Assembly (NCBI GenBank): GCA_022495995.1
Contig: JAFEMH010000754.1
Coordinates: 558,001 to 622,000 of the forward strand
DNA length: 64,000 bases
Direction of reading: 5' to 3'
Source of the DNA: Adenophora triphylla var. japonica
Lineage: Eukaryota > Streptophyta > Magnoliopsida > Asterales > Campanulaceae
Each line of letters begins with the position of its first letter. The first letter of the stretch is position 1. Both the position numbers and the translations under genes were made by a program. Below, one piece after another: positions 10,136 through 21,068 of the stretch. The notes under the pieces are model-generated. The model had not been told where the DNA came from. It did no database searches and saw only the letters and a list, made by a program, of their open reading frames with translations.

Positions 10136-10984
10136 TCTCTTGCCATGATTGACCTGGCTACGACTTATTGGAAGGCTGCTGAGGAGCAGGAAAAGCTAGC
10201 CAAGTCCATGCTGGCTAGAAAAAATGAAGAGTTGAAGAGGCTAGAGGAGGAGAACGCCAAGGTGGGGAAACTGAAAGAAGCCAACGCTACGTTGCAGGAG
10301 GAGCTCAAAAACTTGAAGGAAGAGCACTCAGACTTGGACAACTCATATGAAGCTTTGAAGCTTGTGAAGGACAACGAAATAAAGGCCAAAGAAGAAGCCT
10401 GGGGCCAGTTGGGAGAAGCTACCAAGGAACTCGATGCCCTTAAAGAGGAAAAGAAGAAGCTAGCTGCTGACCTTGAATTGGCGACTCAACAGTTGGAGGA
10501 GGTGCCAGTTACTTTGGCTAAGAAACAGGAGGAGCTGGATGCCGTTCGAGCCCAATGGGAGGTGGACCTTTCTGCTGCTGTCAAGACTGCTAAGGAAGAT
10601 GCCGTCAAGGCCTATAAGGACAGTGACGAGCTTAACAAATATATCACTGATGAAGCCAGGGGATTCTACGAGGTGGGCCTGAGACATATGGCTCGACGTA
10701 TCATTGTGGATCCCTCTGTCAACATCTCTGTCGAGCAGTTAGCCAAATGGGACTCGGAGGATCAATATAACACAGCAGCACGACAAGGCCACTCCTTGGT
10801 GCCATTCAACGATAATGACCTGGAGCTTATAAAGAAAGATGATGAAGCAGCAGAGGCAGCACCTTGGGATCCCCCTGTTATTGAAAAGGTTAACTTCAAC
10901 ACTATCCTGGCTGAATTCGAGGAGCCTGATTCACCGGCCTTTGATGGTGATACTCCAAGGCATGGGTTTTACGAGTCGGAGTAA
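10136..10984 (+). CDS. Antisense gene of element A, exon 3: long coiled coil
   Basis: It is 282 codons long and ends with TAA at 10982-10984. The first two thirds are a heptad-rich coiled coil (EELKRLEEENAKVGKLKEA and similar, near 10220-10600). An acidic C-terminal tail follows (near 10840-10980). Exon 3 of element B (23767-24759) has the same architecture. A coiled coil suggests self-association or a partner protein. No catalytic motif is visible. The exon is open, unlike exon 2. Confidence 0.7.
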   Translation, partial: SLAMIDLATTYWKAAEEQEKLAKSMLARKNEELKRLEEENAKVGKLKEANATLQEELKNLKEEHSDLDNSYEALKLVKDNEIKAKEEAWGQLGEATKELDALKEEKKKLAADLELATQQLEEVPVTLAKKQEELDAVRAQWEVDLSAAVKTAKEDAVKAYKDSDELNKYITDEARGFYEVGLRHMARRIIVDPSVNISVEQLAKWDSEDQYNTAARQGHSLVPFNDNDLELIKKDDEAAEAAPWDPPVIEKVNFNTILAEFEEPDSPAFDGDTPRHGFYESE

Positions 10985-11279
10985 ACCAATTGGCCCCCGA
11001 CGGCGGAGGAAAGCGTAGATGAGCAAGCGGCTACCAGTGGTCAAGTTGAAGGCGATCCCACAGATTGAATTTTGAAATTGATGGTTATGTAATGAACAAG
11101 TCCCAAACATTTCTTTTTTTTTGGTTTTATGAATACTTAGATGCCTTGGCCCTATTTTTTGGGAGGCATAGTACTTTTGTAACTTTAATCGAATAAGTCT
11201 TGGCCCACTTTGGGAGAATTACTTATGTTTAATCGTAGTTGACTTCCTTTTATTGCCTGTTGTATGCTTTTGATGTAAG
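10985..11279 (+). other. 3' end region of the antisense gene with a second PPT-like tract
   Basis: Just after the stop, 10990-11000 reads TTGGCCCCCGA, whose complement TCGGGGGCCAA closely resembles the true PPT at 7220. The rest is T-rich and could carry the polyadenylation region of the antisense gene (TATGTAATGAA near 11085). No coding region is seen. Confidence 0.45.
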
Positions 11280-11775
11280 TGTCGAGCTAGATATAGTGGG
11301 GCAAAGGAGTAACCCTAAGACTAAGGTCGACCTGTCATGTGTTGGTTCAGTCGACTTCAGACTTGTATAGCTTTTGGAAACAAGATTGACTAAGAGTCGA
11401 TCCTGTTCATGTCATTAAAGCTGACCAAGGGTCGAGCTCATTAAAATGAAGTCGACCCTAGGTCGGACTCGCTTTAATGTGTAAAGCTGATTGAGAATCG
11501 AGCTAATTAGAACAGACTGACTAAGAGTCGAGTTTGTTAGAACGAAGTCGACTAAGAGTCGGACTTTATTTAAATGAACGAAGCTGATTAAGAATCGAGC
11601 TTGTTAAAATGAAGCTGACTAAGAGTCGAGCTTGTTAGAACGAAGCTGACTAAGAGTCGAGCTTGTTAGAACGAAGTCGACTAAGAATCGGACTTGCTTA
11701 AATGAACGAAGCTGATTAAGAATCTAGCTTGTTGAAACGAAGCTGACTATGAGTCGAGCTTGTTGAAATTTATGT
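11280..11775 (-). repeat. GTCGA-rich tandem repeat array in element A
   Basis: Degenerate units of about 30-40 bp, such as GCTGACTAAGAGTCGAGC followed by TTGTTAGAACGAA, repeat roughly a dozen times, the clearest at 11500-11770. Tandem repeats in the region downstream of integrase are a known trait of Tat/Ogre-type elements and can seed satellite DNA. The units share GTCGA and GGTCGGAC with U3 of the LTR. Confidence 0.85.
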
Positions 11776-11912
11776 AACACAATGTTGAGTCGAACAAAGG
11801 TGCAATTTTTATTGAAATAGGGAACCGCTTACATCAATGTAAAGCTAGAACTATGACAAATTTCAATCTTAGGAACTGTAATAGCCTTGAACTGAGCTAC
11901 AGATGAGAACTT
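11776..11912. other. Short spacer between tandem array and integrase end
   Basis: No features were recognised. It is AT-rich and non-coding. Confidence 0.5.
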
Positions 11913-12990
11913 TTAGAAGTAGTACTTGATGAGGTGAGTTGCGTGCCATGGGTGCTTCAGCTCCTCACCATCAGGATGAGCAATCATGTAAGTCCCTTCT
12001 TTGACAACTCGAGTAACTATGAAAGGACCTTCCCAGTTAGGGGATAGCTTGTTCTGCTGGGTCCTTCTCCCCGTTGCTTCAATTTTCCTCAACACATAAT
12101 CTCCCACTTGGAATGATCTTGCTTTCACCTTCTTGTCATGGTAACTTTTAGTACGCTGCTTGTAGTTAACCATTCGAAGGTAAGCCGTGTCTCGCTTCTC
12201 GTCGACTAAATCCAAGTCGATCAATCTGTTGATGTTGTTCTGCTCTTGATCAAAGAAGGTTACTCTAGTAGTGGGAAATCTGAGTTCAGCAGGTGCCATG
12301 GCCTCTGATCCGTATGTTAAAGCAAATGGGGTTTCCCCAGTAGGCCCCAGTGGTTGTGCGAAGCGCCCCAAAGAGCAAGGGGAGTTCGTCCAACCGATTA
12401 TTGCGTCGACCTACAAGGCCCGTCTTGAGTGAGGATAGTACGAGCTTGTTTGCGGCTTCGACTTGCCCGTTTCCTTGGGGATAGGCGACAGAAGATTTCC
12501 AATGCTTGATCCCTACTCGATTCATCTGTTTGTTTCAAAGGTTTGGGAGAATTGTAGGCCGTTGTCAGATACTATAGCTCTAGGAAAACCAAATCTACAC
12601 CAGATGAAGTCATGGATGAAGTTAATGGCATTTTCCTCTGTGATGCGAGCTAGTGGCTTTGCTTCAACCCACTTGGTGAAATAATCTATGGCGACGATCA
12701 CATACTTGCAATTTCCCCGGGCGGGAGGGAAGGGTCCAATCAAGTCGACGCCCCACATATCGAATGGCCAAGCAAATGGCGATCCTTTGGGGTGCCTCCG
12801 GTTGTAGGCATATGAGGTAGGTTGGCAAACCTTTGACATTGATCACATTGCTGAACAAAGTTATGAGTGTCAGCTCTCATGTGTGGCCAGTAGTATCCAA
12901 AAGTGATCAACTTGTCGGCTAGAGTCCTGGCCCCCGGGTGTCCACCACAAATCCCACTGTGTACTTCATGTATCAATAGGGCGACCTCTT
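11913..12990 (-). pseudogene. Element A integrase (HHCC, DDE core, C-terminal domain), frameshifted
   Basis: On the minus strand the HHCC zinc finger (HEVHSGICGGHPG ... CDQCQRF) lies at about 12850-12990. The core follows with Asp in [10 protein letters not shown], Asp in AIVSDNG and Glu in the PQGNGQVEAANK block. The C-terminal domain contains VGDYVLRK and WEGPFIV and ends at 11913. The domain order is that of Ty3/Gypsy integrase. Frameshifts near 12740-12840, 12525 and 12330 split it into four frames. No chromodomain is seen, consistent with the non-chromovirus Tat lineage. Confidence 0.88.
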
Positions 12991-13199
12991 GAGGGTGGAT
13001 GCACTTTAGCAATGGTCGAGTGTAGGATCTTCTGAACAGATCGCCTCCTTGAATGACGTACCTCGGAGCTTTCTTTTTGATAGCTCGAGCTTTCTTCTCG
13101 TCATCAGGTAGCTCGCCACTTTCTAGGTACGCCTTCATTTCTTCGATCCAACACTTCTCATAAACCCAATTTCTTGAAGCGTCCTCTACACATTGAATT

Positions 13200-13640
13200 T
13201 TTATCCTCTCATAAGCTGGATTTTTGAGGAAAGAGATGGGCTCTTCATGTGGCTCATCTGAAGTGGCTAATTTCGAGAGGAGGTCGGCTGGCTCGTTGTC
13301 TTCCCGTCCAATCCTCTGAATCTCCCAGAATTCCAAATCCTTTATCAGCTCCTTCATCAGGTCGCAGTATTTGATCATAGTGGAACTAAGCACCTCGTAC
13401 TCGCCTCTAACCTGGTTGACTACCAGTTGGGAGTCACAATAAGCCATGATTTTAGTCACTCCAAAGCACTTGGCATACTCTATGGCTGCTACCAGGGCTT
13501 CATACTCCGCCTGATTGTTGGAGGCATCGAATTTGAACCTTAGTGACTCCTCATACACGGTCCCCGACGCTGGCTCAATCAAGACAATCCCGGCTCCACT
13601 AACATTTTTGGTTGCTGATCCATCCGAGTAGACTTTCCAA
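13200..13640 (-). pseudogene. Element A second (archaeal-type) RNase H
   Basis: The frame shows FDASNNQAEYEALVAAIE, then AYCDSQLVVNQV and REDNEPADLLSKLA, the residues typical of the extra RNase H found between the Gypsy RNase H and integrase in Tat elements. The beginning (DGSATKN near 13610-13630) is upstream in the same frame. The enzyme degrades RNA in RNA/DNA hybrids. It links directly to the HHCC finger in one frame (13582-12740). Confidence 0.85.
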
Positions 13641-13699
13641 CAATCGTCGGGTAGAGTGATGGCGGGCTGGGACTCTTGTTCTTTCCCTTTGTTTTTCTC

Positions 13700-13966
13700 C
13701 TTTTCGGCTCATTTGCTCATTTGTCCTCCTTGGTGAACGTAAGCTCGACCAAAAAATCTGCTAGAGCTTGAGCCTTCAACGCTTTTCTAGGTCGATACTC
13801 GATGTCAAATTTCGTAAGGGCAATTGACCAATTGAGCAAGCGACCTGAACTCTCTGGCTTGTGCAATATTTTTCTCAAGGGAGCATTTGTAAGAACCACT
13901 ATAGGGTGAGCCAGGAAATAAGCTCGCAGCTTCCTTGAAGCTACGACTAGAGCATATGCAACCTTT
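13700..13966 (-). pseudogene. Element A Gypsy RNase H, C-terminal part
   Basis: The minus strand gives VVLTNAPLRKILHKPESSG, then RLLNWSIALTKFDIEYRPR and ALADFLVEL, the degenerate C-terminal half of the RT-attached RNase H. A frame break at about 13967 separates it from RT. Confidence 0.8.
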
Positions 13967-15010
13967 TCAGCATTGTAGTACCTGCCCTCTACGTCGATAG
14001 GGCCTTCTTGACATAGTAAGCGGCTTTTGAAGTCCTTCCTCTTCTCTAATCAAGACTGCTGCCACCGACTTGTCTCCCACAGACAGATACACAAACAAGG
14101 TCTCACCAGTGGTCGGGCTGCTCAATAGTGGAGGGGTAGCAAGGTATTCTTTGAGTTTTTGGAATGAAGAATGACATTCGGCCGTCCACTCAAAGTTTTT
14201 CGTCCCCCTCAATGATTTGAAGAAGGGGAGAGACCTTTCAGCCGACTTGGATATAAAGCGACCTAGGGCTGCCACCCTGCCATTGAGTCGCTGCATCTCC
14301 TTTATACTTGTAGGCTCCTTCATCTCGACTAGAGCCTTGATCTTTTCCGAGTTAGCTTCTATACCTCTCTGGGACACCATGAATCCAAGGAACTTTCCAG
14401 CCGCTACTCCAAAGACACACTTGCTGGGATTGAGTTTCATGTCGTTTGCTCGCAGATTGGCGAATGTTTCTTTTAGGTCGACTACGTGACGTCCGGTCTT
14501 AGTTTTGATGACCATATCGTCGACGTAAGCCTCCATATTTCGGCCAATTTGCGAGCCAAAGACCTTGTTCACCATTCTTTGATAAGTCGCACCTGCATTC
14601 TTCAATCCAAATGGCATCATGTTGTAGCAGTAGATGCCGCCAGCCGCTTGAAATGCCGTCTTGATTATGTCGTCCTCATGCATTTTAATCTGGTGGTACC
14701 CTGAGTAAGCGTCGAGGAAGGTCGAGGGTGGAGTGACCGGCAATGGAATCAACTAGTTTGTCAATTCTAGGAAGGGGTAGGCGTCCTTCGGGCAAGCAAG
14801 ATTCAGAGTGGTGAAGTCGACGCACATCTGCCATTTGCCATTTGATTTCTTCACCATGACCACATTGGCCAACCACGTTGTATGAGTGGCCTCCTTAATA
14901 ATACCTGCACTCAAAAGTTTTTGTACCTCAGCTTTTATGGCCTCCTCCTTATCGCGAGCAAAACTTCTCAATTTCTGGGGTCTAGGCTTTATGGTCTGGT
15001 TGACTTCAAG
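13967..15010 (-). pseudogene. Element A reverse transcriptase
   Basis: It starts near 15010 with the thumb/finger motif AGIIKEATHTTWLANVVMVK and continues with MCVDFTTLN, LDAYSGYHQIKM, MMPFGLKNAGATYQRM and the catalytic YVDD (near 14515-14526). KCVFGV and KFLGFMVSQRGIEAN follow. All core motifs are present, but a frameshift at about 14753 divides the finger from the palm. Together with the RNase H domains it makes the DNA copy of the element. Confidence 0.9.
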
Positions 15011-15379
15011 CCTGTGAACGGCGACCTCTTCCTTGATTCCCTTCATGTCTTCTACTCTCCACGCAAAGACATCATTTCTCCCCTTGAGTAGCTCGATGAT
15101 TTCCAGCCTTTCTTCAGCTGACAATTGTTTCCCAATCTGAATTTTTTGGTCGGGGTAGGAAGGGTTGGTGACTGCGATTCTAGCTCGTCCACGGCCTCCG
15201 GCTCTGGACCATCTACGAAGCTGAGTCTCAATGATGATCTCCCTAACTCTTTTTCTCTCCTCGGCCCCCAGGTGTGGAGCTTCCTTAGCTATCATATCAT
15301 CCAGCTTATCTGCAACCTCGCTGGTGGTGGCCCCCGAGTTATTGTCGATCTGGAGGCATAGGTTGCCTATGAGGACTTG

Positions 15380-16081
15380 GTCGACCATAACTACATCTGG
15401 ATCGACCATTGTGGTTTCAGAGTGACGTGTCGACTCAAACGTGACCTCGTCATTTGAGCGATAGGTCGACTCTTCCACATTGGTGATCGTTGACAGTCGG
15501 GTAGTTTTGGTGGTGGCCCAGGACAGCTTCAAGTAACCATCTGCAGTCTCAATTTCTAACTCCCTTTTCTTTCTTTCTCTGAGAACATGATCCAGGTAGG
15601 CTCTAGCTGTGCCTTGTACACATCCTACTCCAGCAGGTGTTGGGAACTTGACTCGCTGGTGAGGAATTGATGCCACCATTCCAAGCGCGACCTGGCCAGG
15701 AATACCAAGTATAGCAGCATAGTCACTGTTCACATCTATCACAATAAATTGTACCTTTGATACTACCCTGTGGGGGTGCAGGCCTAGGTCGACATTGAGT
15801 TCAATCTGTCCTTTGGCATCAACTCGATGGTTGGTGAAACCCTCTAACTTTGCCATCATATCTTTCAATTTGCTCGTCATTAAGTCCCATCTCACTGGAA
15901 AGTCTTGTAGAATAAAATGTCCTTGCGGGCCCCGTGTCGAGCTAAGAGTACGCTCGTCGTACATCCGTCTTCCTATGAGACACGGGATGATGAGAACTTG
16001 CTCCCTAGCCGCCATATTGGTTGCCAACTCATGGGGGTAGAAGCTGATCACATCATCTCTGACATCTCTCCTTGGAGGCAC
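15380..16081 (-). pseudogene. Element A retropepsin region, active site out of frame
   Basis: The main frame holds the flap and C-terminal half of a Tat retropepsin (LEGFTNH, NSDYAAILGIPGQVALGMVA). The active-site DTG lies at 15938-15930 on the minus strand, but in a different frame, preceded by a stop (TAG CTC GAC ACG GGG). At least two compensating frame changes surround the active site, so no functional protease can be made. A TAG or frame break also separates it from gag. Confidence 0.75.
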
Positions 16082-16250
16082 ATGTGGGGCCTTGTTGAGC
16101 TGAAAAATTTTATGTTTGATGGCCGTGTTCTTTGGCTTGCTCTGTGATTACTCCCAAGTTCAATCTAGGTTGCCTTGGTCCCTGCTGTCCACCTGCTGGT
16201 TGCTCGCCCCCACCAGCTTGAGGCCTTTTAACATATGCATCGAGCCTTCC

Positions 16251-18082
16251 CTAGTCGACCATTCTCTGGATGATACGCTTCAATCCCAAGCAATCCTCTG
16301 TTAGGTGACCTGTGTCTTTGTGGTAATCACAGTACTTGCTGTTGTCCCTTCTGAACTTGTTGCCTGGGTTCATGGGGGCAGGTGGTGCCAGCTCGACCGC
16401 ATTTAAGATTTTAGTTCGACTCACCGTTAGGGGAGTGAAAGTCTCGGGCACCTTCTCTGTCGCCTTTGTCCTGTTCTTTCCATTTTTATTGTTTCCTCCA
16501 TTTTTGTTGGAGTCTTTCTTGTCATCGGCGACCTCCACCTTGGGGCTTTTCCCGTTTTTCTTTTCTTTCCTTTCCTCGGCCAGTGCGACGTTATAAACCT
16601 TTTCGAACAACTCTTGTCGAGTTGTGACTGTACGAATCAGCGAGTTCGTAATCCATGCCGCCGAGGAAATACCATTCTCAAGGCGGTTGATAACTTCCCT
16701 GTCAGTGAGATCTTCCTCGATCTTATCCACCATCTCCTTGAACTTGGTGAAGTAGCTCATTGAGCTTTCATTTTTAGCTTGCACCAAGTTACTTAGATCA
16801 GTAACTGTCACCTTTCGAGCTCCAGCAGTTGAGAAGCGATCTAGGAACTTTGTCCTGAAACACGTCAGTGGAGATGCTACCATTTGCCCAAACCATTGAA
16901 CCAGGTCAGGGCTGCCCCAGTGAGTGTGCTTATGAGAGCTTTACACATATTGTCATTCTCATTGGCGACAAAGCACATTGTGGCTTCCAGATGTGCTATA
17001 TGACTTTTTGCATTGGTTGACCCTGAATACTTCTCTAGAAGGGGCAACCTAAATCCAGCAGGAGGTCGTCTGTCTCTCAGTTCCTTGGACAAGGGTTGAA
17101 GAGCAAAGTCAATTCGTTCAACCTTTGCAATGTCCTTTTTCTTCTCCTACTCCCATTGTTCGAACCTCTTTTTCATCATCAGCCATTCCCTAGCGTCGGG
17201 TCTGTCATCTCCTGCAGGGGGAACGGCATTCGACCTTTGACCTTCACTCCTGGGGGGAGTTACCTGCCTACTCCTCCTGTCTCGATGAGAATGAGCCCTT
17301 TCTGATCGAACTGGAGACCTATGCCTGTCATTCCTTTGGGGCGACCTGCGCCTCTCATCCCTCGATGGCGACCTGCGCCTATTATCTCCAAGTGGCGACC
17401 TGCGCCTTTCTTCTCTTATGGGCGACCTGCGCCCATTCCTGTCCCTGTGAGATCCTGATCTTTGTGTTCGGGCAGGGGAACCACGTCGGCTTCTATTGGC
17501 CTCTAGATGCGTCCTCAAATCTGATTGAGCCTCCTGCTCCCTATTCCTGGTGAGGCTAGCCCTTAAGTCATTACTCGGCACATGAATGAGAGTTTGAGGT
17601 CGCTGAACTATCCTGTCTTCGCCATTCTGTCCCACACCCTCATTAGGCCTAGCACTCCTGGCCTGCTACCTGTTGGAGACTTGAGAGGGAGCCACCCTCT
17701 CTGATCTTATATCCGCCTTCTCAGCCTCCTCTATAGCCAGAAGCTCGGCCAGAATCTGGGCTCGCTCCAATAACATTTCCTTTCTGCTCAATGGGTTGGA
17801 TGAGGGACCTGCCCTATTTCCAACATTCACATGAGCAGTTGGACGCTTAGGGGGAGGTGGAGCTCCTTGTCCCTCCATGTGTCTTTTCCCTCTTCTGGTA
17901 TCGGGCAATCCTTTGCCATCAACAACACTGGTAGAGCGAGTTGCTCTACCATGAGGACGATTCGGTGGGGGAGGAGGCAGATTTACATTTTCAGCATTGG
18001 TGTTGAGATCTGCGTTGGTGTTGGCATTCACCTCATTGAGTTCATCAGAGGCTTCTGTCACATGCCCGTCTGGGGTTACCAT
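16251..18082 (-). pseudogene. Element A gag with an RS-repeat N-terminus and zinc knuckle
   Basis: The frame opens at ATG 18082 and runs through in-frame TAG stops at 17668-17666 (NR*QARS) and near 17147 (WE*EKKK), then frameshifts near 16885. Proline-rich and basic stretches come first. Next is an arginine/serine repeat (RRRSPLGDN, RRRSPSRDE, RRRSPQRND; 17300-17470), then the Retrotrans_gag core (LPLLEKYSG ... ALTWF) and a knuckle YCDYHKDTGHLTEDC. Gag packages element RNA. The RS region is unusual and has no counterpart in element B. Confidence 0.85.
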
Positions 18083-18121
18083 TGTTGTAGGTTGATGAAA
18101 TTTTCGAGGTTAAGCACACAG

Positions 18122-18139
18122 TTCCCGGCAATGGAACCA
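18122..18139 (-). promoter_or_regulatory. Primer binding site of element A
   Basis: The minus strand reads TGGTTCCATTGCCGGGAA three bases after the 5' LTR. The same 18 bases occur in element B at 31824-31807. The 3' part resembles the Arg-tRNA-type PBS described for Tat/Ogre elements, but I could not match it to a tRNA here. Confidence 0.8.
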
Positions 18140-18142
18140 AAC

Positions 18143-18803
18143 TGATGCTGCAGGAATTGTGCTTATCAATAATCCTCCACGTGGCAGGACTAATCACCTG
18201 GCTTCTGACCTGAAAACAAGAACCCACGACTAGCCGGATGTGTCTCCGGCTTAGACCCTCGGGCGTGAGAGTAAGATTACAGTTGAATATAGCTCAAAAT
18301 GTATTGAATAATGAATTCAGATAACAAAATGGCAGTTACCTTTGCACCGTTGGTGGTGATGATGTATTTATAGGTGTTAACTGTTGTATTTTTGGTGGTG
18401 CTACATGAGCTCTGAGATTTTAGCGACAGTTATGGGTCATGGGATCGTGTCTATAACAGTCCCTGATTTGTAGGAATGCAGTTATGGAAAGATTTAACCC
18501 ACGTGCGCCCACATTAGTTAGGTCGACGCTGGTTGATTAGGTCGAGGTCGCCATTTGAGGAATGGTCGATCTGACTGACAGGTAGAGCATGGATTGTACT
18601 CGTATTAGAACTCGGATCTTCGGGTCGGACTAAGCTAGGTCGGGACCTGATAGGTCGGACGATGAACTTAGTCGACTGATACATGAGATGGGCCTTGAGC
18701 CATGTATTGATTGGGCTTAGCCCACAGAGAATATGGTGGCAATGATTGCTTGTGGATTGGGCTTTTACTCGTTAGGCCCAGCTAGATACTTTTGGTATGT
18801 TCA
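18143..18803 (-). repeat. 5' LTR of element A
   Basis: It is the partner of 6559-7219, with the minus-strand TATA box CTATAAATAC at 18373-18364. It drives gag-pol leftward. Five of the roughly dozen differences from the partner fall in the 45 bases near its left edge. Confidence 0.93.
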
Positions 18804-18808
18804 AGTAT

Positions 18809-19811
18809 CATTTTTCATGCATCTATTTTTATATCCCCTTTCCAAAATGAGTATTAGAAGCAACTTTAATTTCTTTTGCCATCTATTGCTATAATTAGTT
18901 TAAATTGACAATAAAAAGTACACAATAGGTGTGTTTGCTAACCAAATTAAACGTTTAATTCGAAATATTTTAAGAGATTATAAGTTTAAACTTGATTGAT
19001 AAGAAAATAACAATCACTTAAAATTTAATAATGCCTTAAAGATAGCTATTCATTTAAGCTAGGATTGGGTGTCTTAATAAGGTAAGAGGGTGAAAGAGAA
19101 AGAAAAGAAATGAGTTCAATCCATTTATCAATATATTTTATTTATTTATATTTTACCATTCTTAAATTATATTCCTTCATTGAAATATTTTATTCTTTCA
19201 AATAAACTATATTTAAGTTCTTTCCGTCAAATAGGTTTAATTTATATTTGTAGGCTATGTTTAGAATACTTATTTATTTTGATTTTTTATTTCATCATAA
19301 AAGTTATATTTAACAAATTAATTTTTAGACTAACAAAAAACAAATTTTCTAATCTTCATTCCCATAATAAATGTCGTCTTAGTAAAAGAAAAAAATAAAT
19401 CAATTAGATTATCATAATTGTCTTTAAAAAATATATTAATCTTAAGTTGGAAAGGGACATCTTATTAACAAGATAAGAGAAGGAAAGAGAAAAAGGGCAT
19501 GAGTTCAAATTCCTCCATAACATATTTTATTTATTATTACTTTCTTTTGTTGAATTATTTTATTTTCTTATACAAATTATATTTAATAAAAAATTATTAA
19601 AATATAATTATTCTCATATTAAACTATTAATAATATTCAGTAATAGAGTATTATAATTAAGTTATTTTCAATTTTTGTCAACGTTTAGCCAAATTGACAA
19701 AATAATCAAGATAAACTCTATTATTATGTGACAAAGAAAGTACCTATAAGAAATATTCAAATATTGTTTGTTCCAAATAAAACAGTCAAATAACTTTATG
19801 AATAATATTTA
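18809..19811. other. AT-rich intergenic DNA with a diverged duplication
   Basis: No gene is visible. A block near 19070-19170 (AAGGTAAGAGGGTGAAAGAG ... ATGAGTTCAATCC) is repeated in diverged form near 19465-19560 (AACAAGATAAGAGAAGGAAA ... ATGAGTTCAAATTCC). The phrase TGAGTTCAAATTCC recalls a pol III B box, but no A box pairs with it. Confidence 0.45.
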
Positions 19812-20670
19812 TGATGACGCCAAACTTTTCAGGGTCAGAGCGGTTCAAGGATATCTGACATGATATATTTAGTGGTTGGATGTACCTATAACACAACACA
19901 AATGAAGCACCGTTAAGGTCAAAGTTAGATGTTACTCCAACTCAGGCCCTCGGGTGTGAGAGTAAGAATATTGAGAAATAAGGCTTGGAATGCCTTGAAT
20001 GTGTGTGAGTGTTTAGGGTTTGAGAGCAATATGGCTTACAGTGTATATTTGGAACTTACCTTGTCCAAGGGGACAAAGGTCTTCTATTTATAGGCAATGT
20101 GGAGCTGCTCGCTGACGTAAGCTATGAGGTCAGCCCTAAGGGACACTTTGGTATTTGACCGCATACACGTGTCCGCATCTGATTGGGTCTGTCAGGGAAG
20201 GAGGATCCTCTGTCAGAAGGGATGTCGCTGATGTGGACAGGAGCCGTGTATCCGGCGCTGCACATTAATGGAAATAGTAGGCGCCTGTCTGAGCCGCATT
20301 GAATGCGATGGGAGTGAGCCGAAAACTTGTATGTCAGAGCCAGTAAGCTAACTTGCTCAGTAAGCTTTGGTATTTGACTGGGAGGCAGATGAGATAACCG
20401 GGAGGCAGGTATGAGCCCGCGGTCAACATCTTGAGCGCGGTCAAAGGTATTTGACGCGGGCACGGATGGAGCGGTCATACTTCCTGCGGTCACTAAGCCA
20501 GCGATCAGGATCTCTCCGATCTGGAGTAGGATGATGCTGAGAGGAACGCGGTCTTGACCTCAGCGGTCTATCTGTTCGCGGTCTTGACTCCTGCGGTCTA
20601 GGGAGTGCCACATCACTGGTCCCTTGGACCAGACCAGCGTGGGCCCGGTTCAGCTGGTCCGGGCTCATCA
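19812..20670 (-). repeat. 3' LTR of element B (859 bp)
   Basis: It runs from TGATGACGCC to GGGCTCATCA just before the PPT. A TATA box (CTATAAATAG on the minus strand) lies at 20093-20084. The U3 half has repeated GCGGTC phrases (20410-20600). Confidence 0.88.
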
Positions 20671-20687
20671 GTGGCCCCTAGCTCCAA
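20671..20687 (-). promoter_or_regulatory. Polypurine tract of element B
   Basis: The minus strand reads GGAGCTAGGGGCCAC at the LTR edge, sharing GGGGCCAC with the PPT of element A. Confidence 0.82.
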
Positions 20688-21061
20688 GTGTGATTATTTA
20701 TGGTCTGAGCGAGGAGCTACTAGTTAAGCTCGGTTCTCCCAGATCGCTCCTCGAGCGGGCACCATTGTTGGTGTTTTTCGTTGGTTGTTGCTCTGCCTCC
20801 TGTGCATATAGGCACGTTCGGGAGGCACGTGGGGAAGATTCTAGGCGCCTTGAATGCTCTGCCTCCCGGTTTGCAAGTGGGCCCCTTGGCATATGAAAAG
20901 ACAGCGCGTGACAGGTACGGAGGGTACGTGTCAGCCATCCAAGAGGCGTAATAAATGCTAATCGGCGGAATTTTTAAAATTTCAAACATTTGGCGTCGGC
21001 TTGTGGTTCAAGGAACGGTTTGTGGGCTAATTAATATGGGTTAACCCGTATAAGGAGGCCT
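20688..21061 (+). other. Upstream region of the antisense gene of element B
   Basis: This non-coding stretch lies between PPT and TATA box and is the presumed promoter of the plus-strand gene. No motif is recognised beyond the TATA box itself. Confidence 0.45.
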
Positions 21062-21068
21062 TATAAAT
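21062..21068 (+). promoter_or_regulatory. TATA box of the antisense gene in element B
   Basis: TATAAAT is followed by a CT-rich leader with CTTCTTCC and runs of C and T. It lies 186 bases upstream of ATG 21248, nearly the same spacing as in element A (204). Confidence 0.6.

Larger units (their letters stand above)
6559..18803 (-). mobile_element. Element A: complete Tat-type Ty3/Gypsy retrotransposon, TSD AGTAT
   Basis: The 661-bp LTRs at 6559-7219 and 18143-18803 run TG...CA and are flanked by AGTAT at 6554-6558 and 18804-18808. On the minus strand the order is LTR, PBS, gag, protease, RT, RNase H, a second archaeal-type RNase H, integrase, tandem-repeat region, an antisense gene, PPT, LTR. 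The second RNase H and an antisense gene near the 3' LTR are traits of the Tat lineage. By eye I count about 12 LTR differences, roughly 2 percent and mostly transitions, so the insertion is fairly young. Gag and pol are broken by frameshifts and stops. Confidence 0.93.

Noticed and set aside
7220..11240. Env-like gene interpretation of the plus-strand frames of element A
   Set aside because: They face against gag-pol, and the only membrane-like segment is a probable intron.
11280..11775. Regularly spaced repeats suggestive of a CRISPR array
   Set aside because: Units are degenerate and adjoin without unique spacers, inside a plant retrotransposon; no cas genes.
19050..19560. SINE pair based on TGAGTTCAAATTCC
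   Set aside because: Only a B-box-like phrase; no A box or tail, so it is reported only as a diverged duplication.
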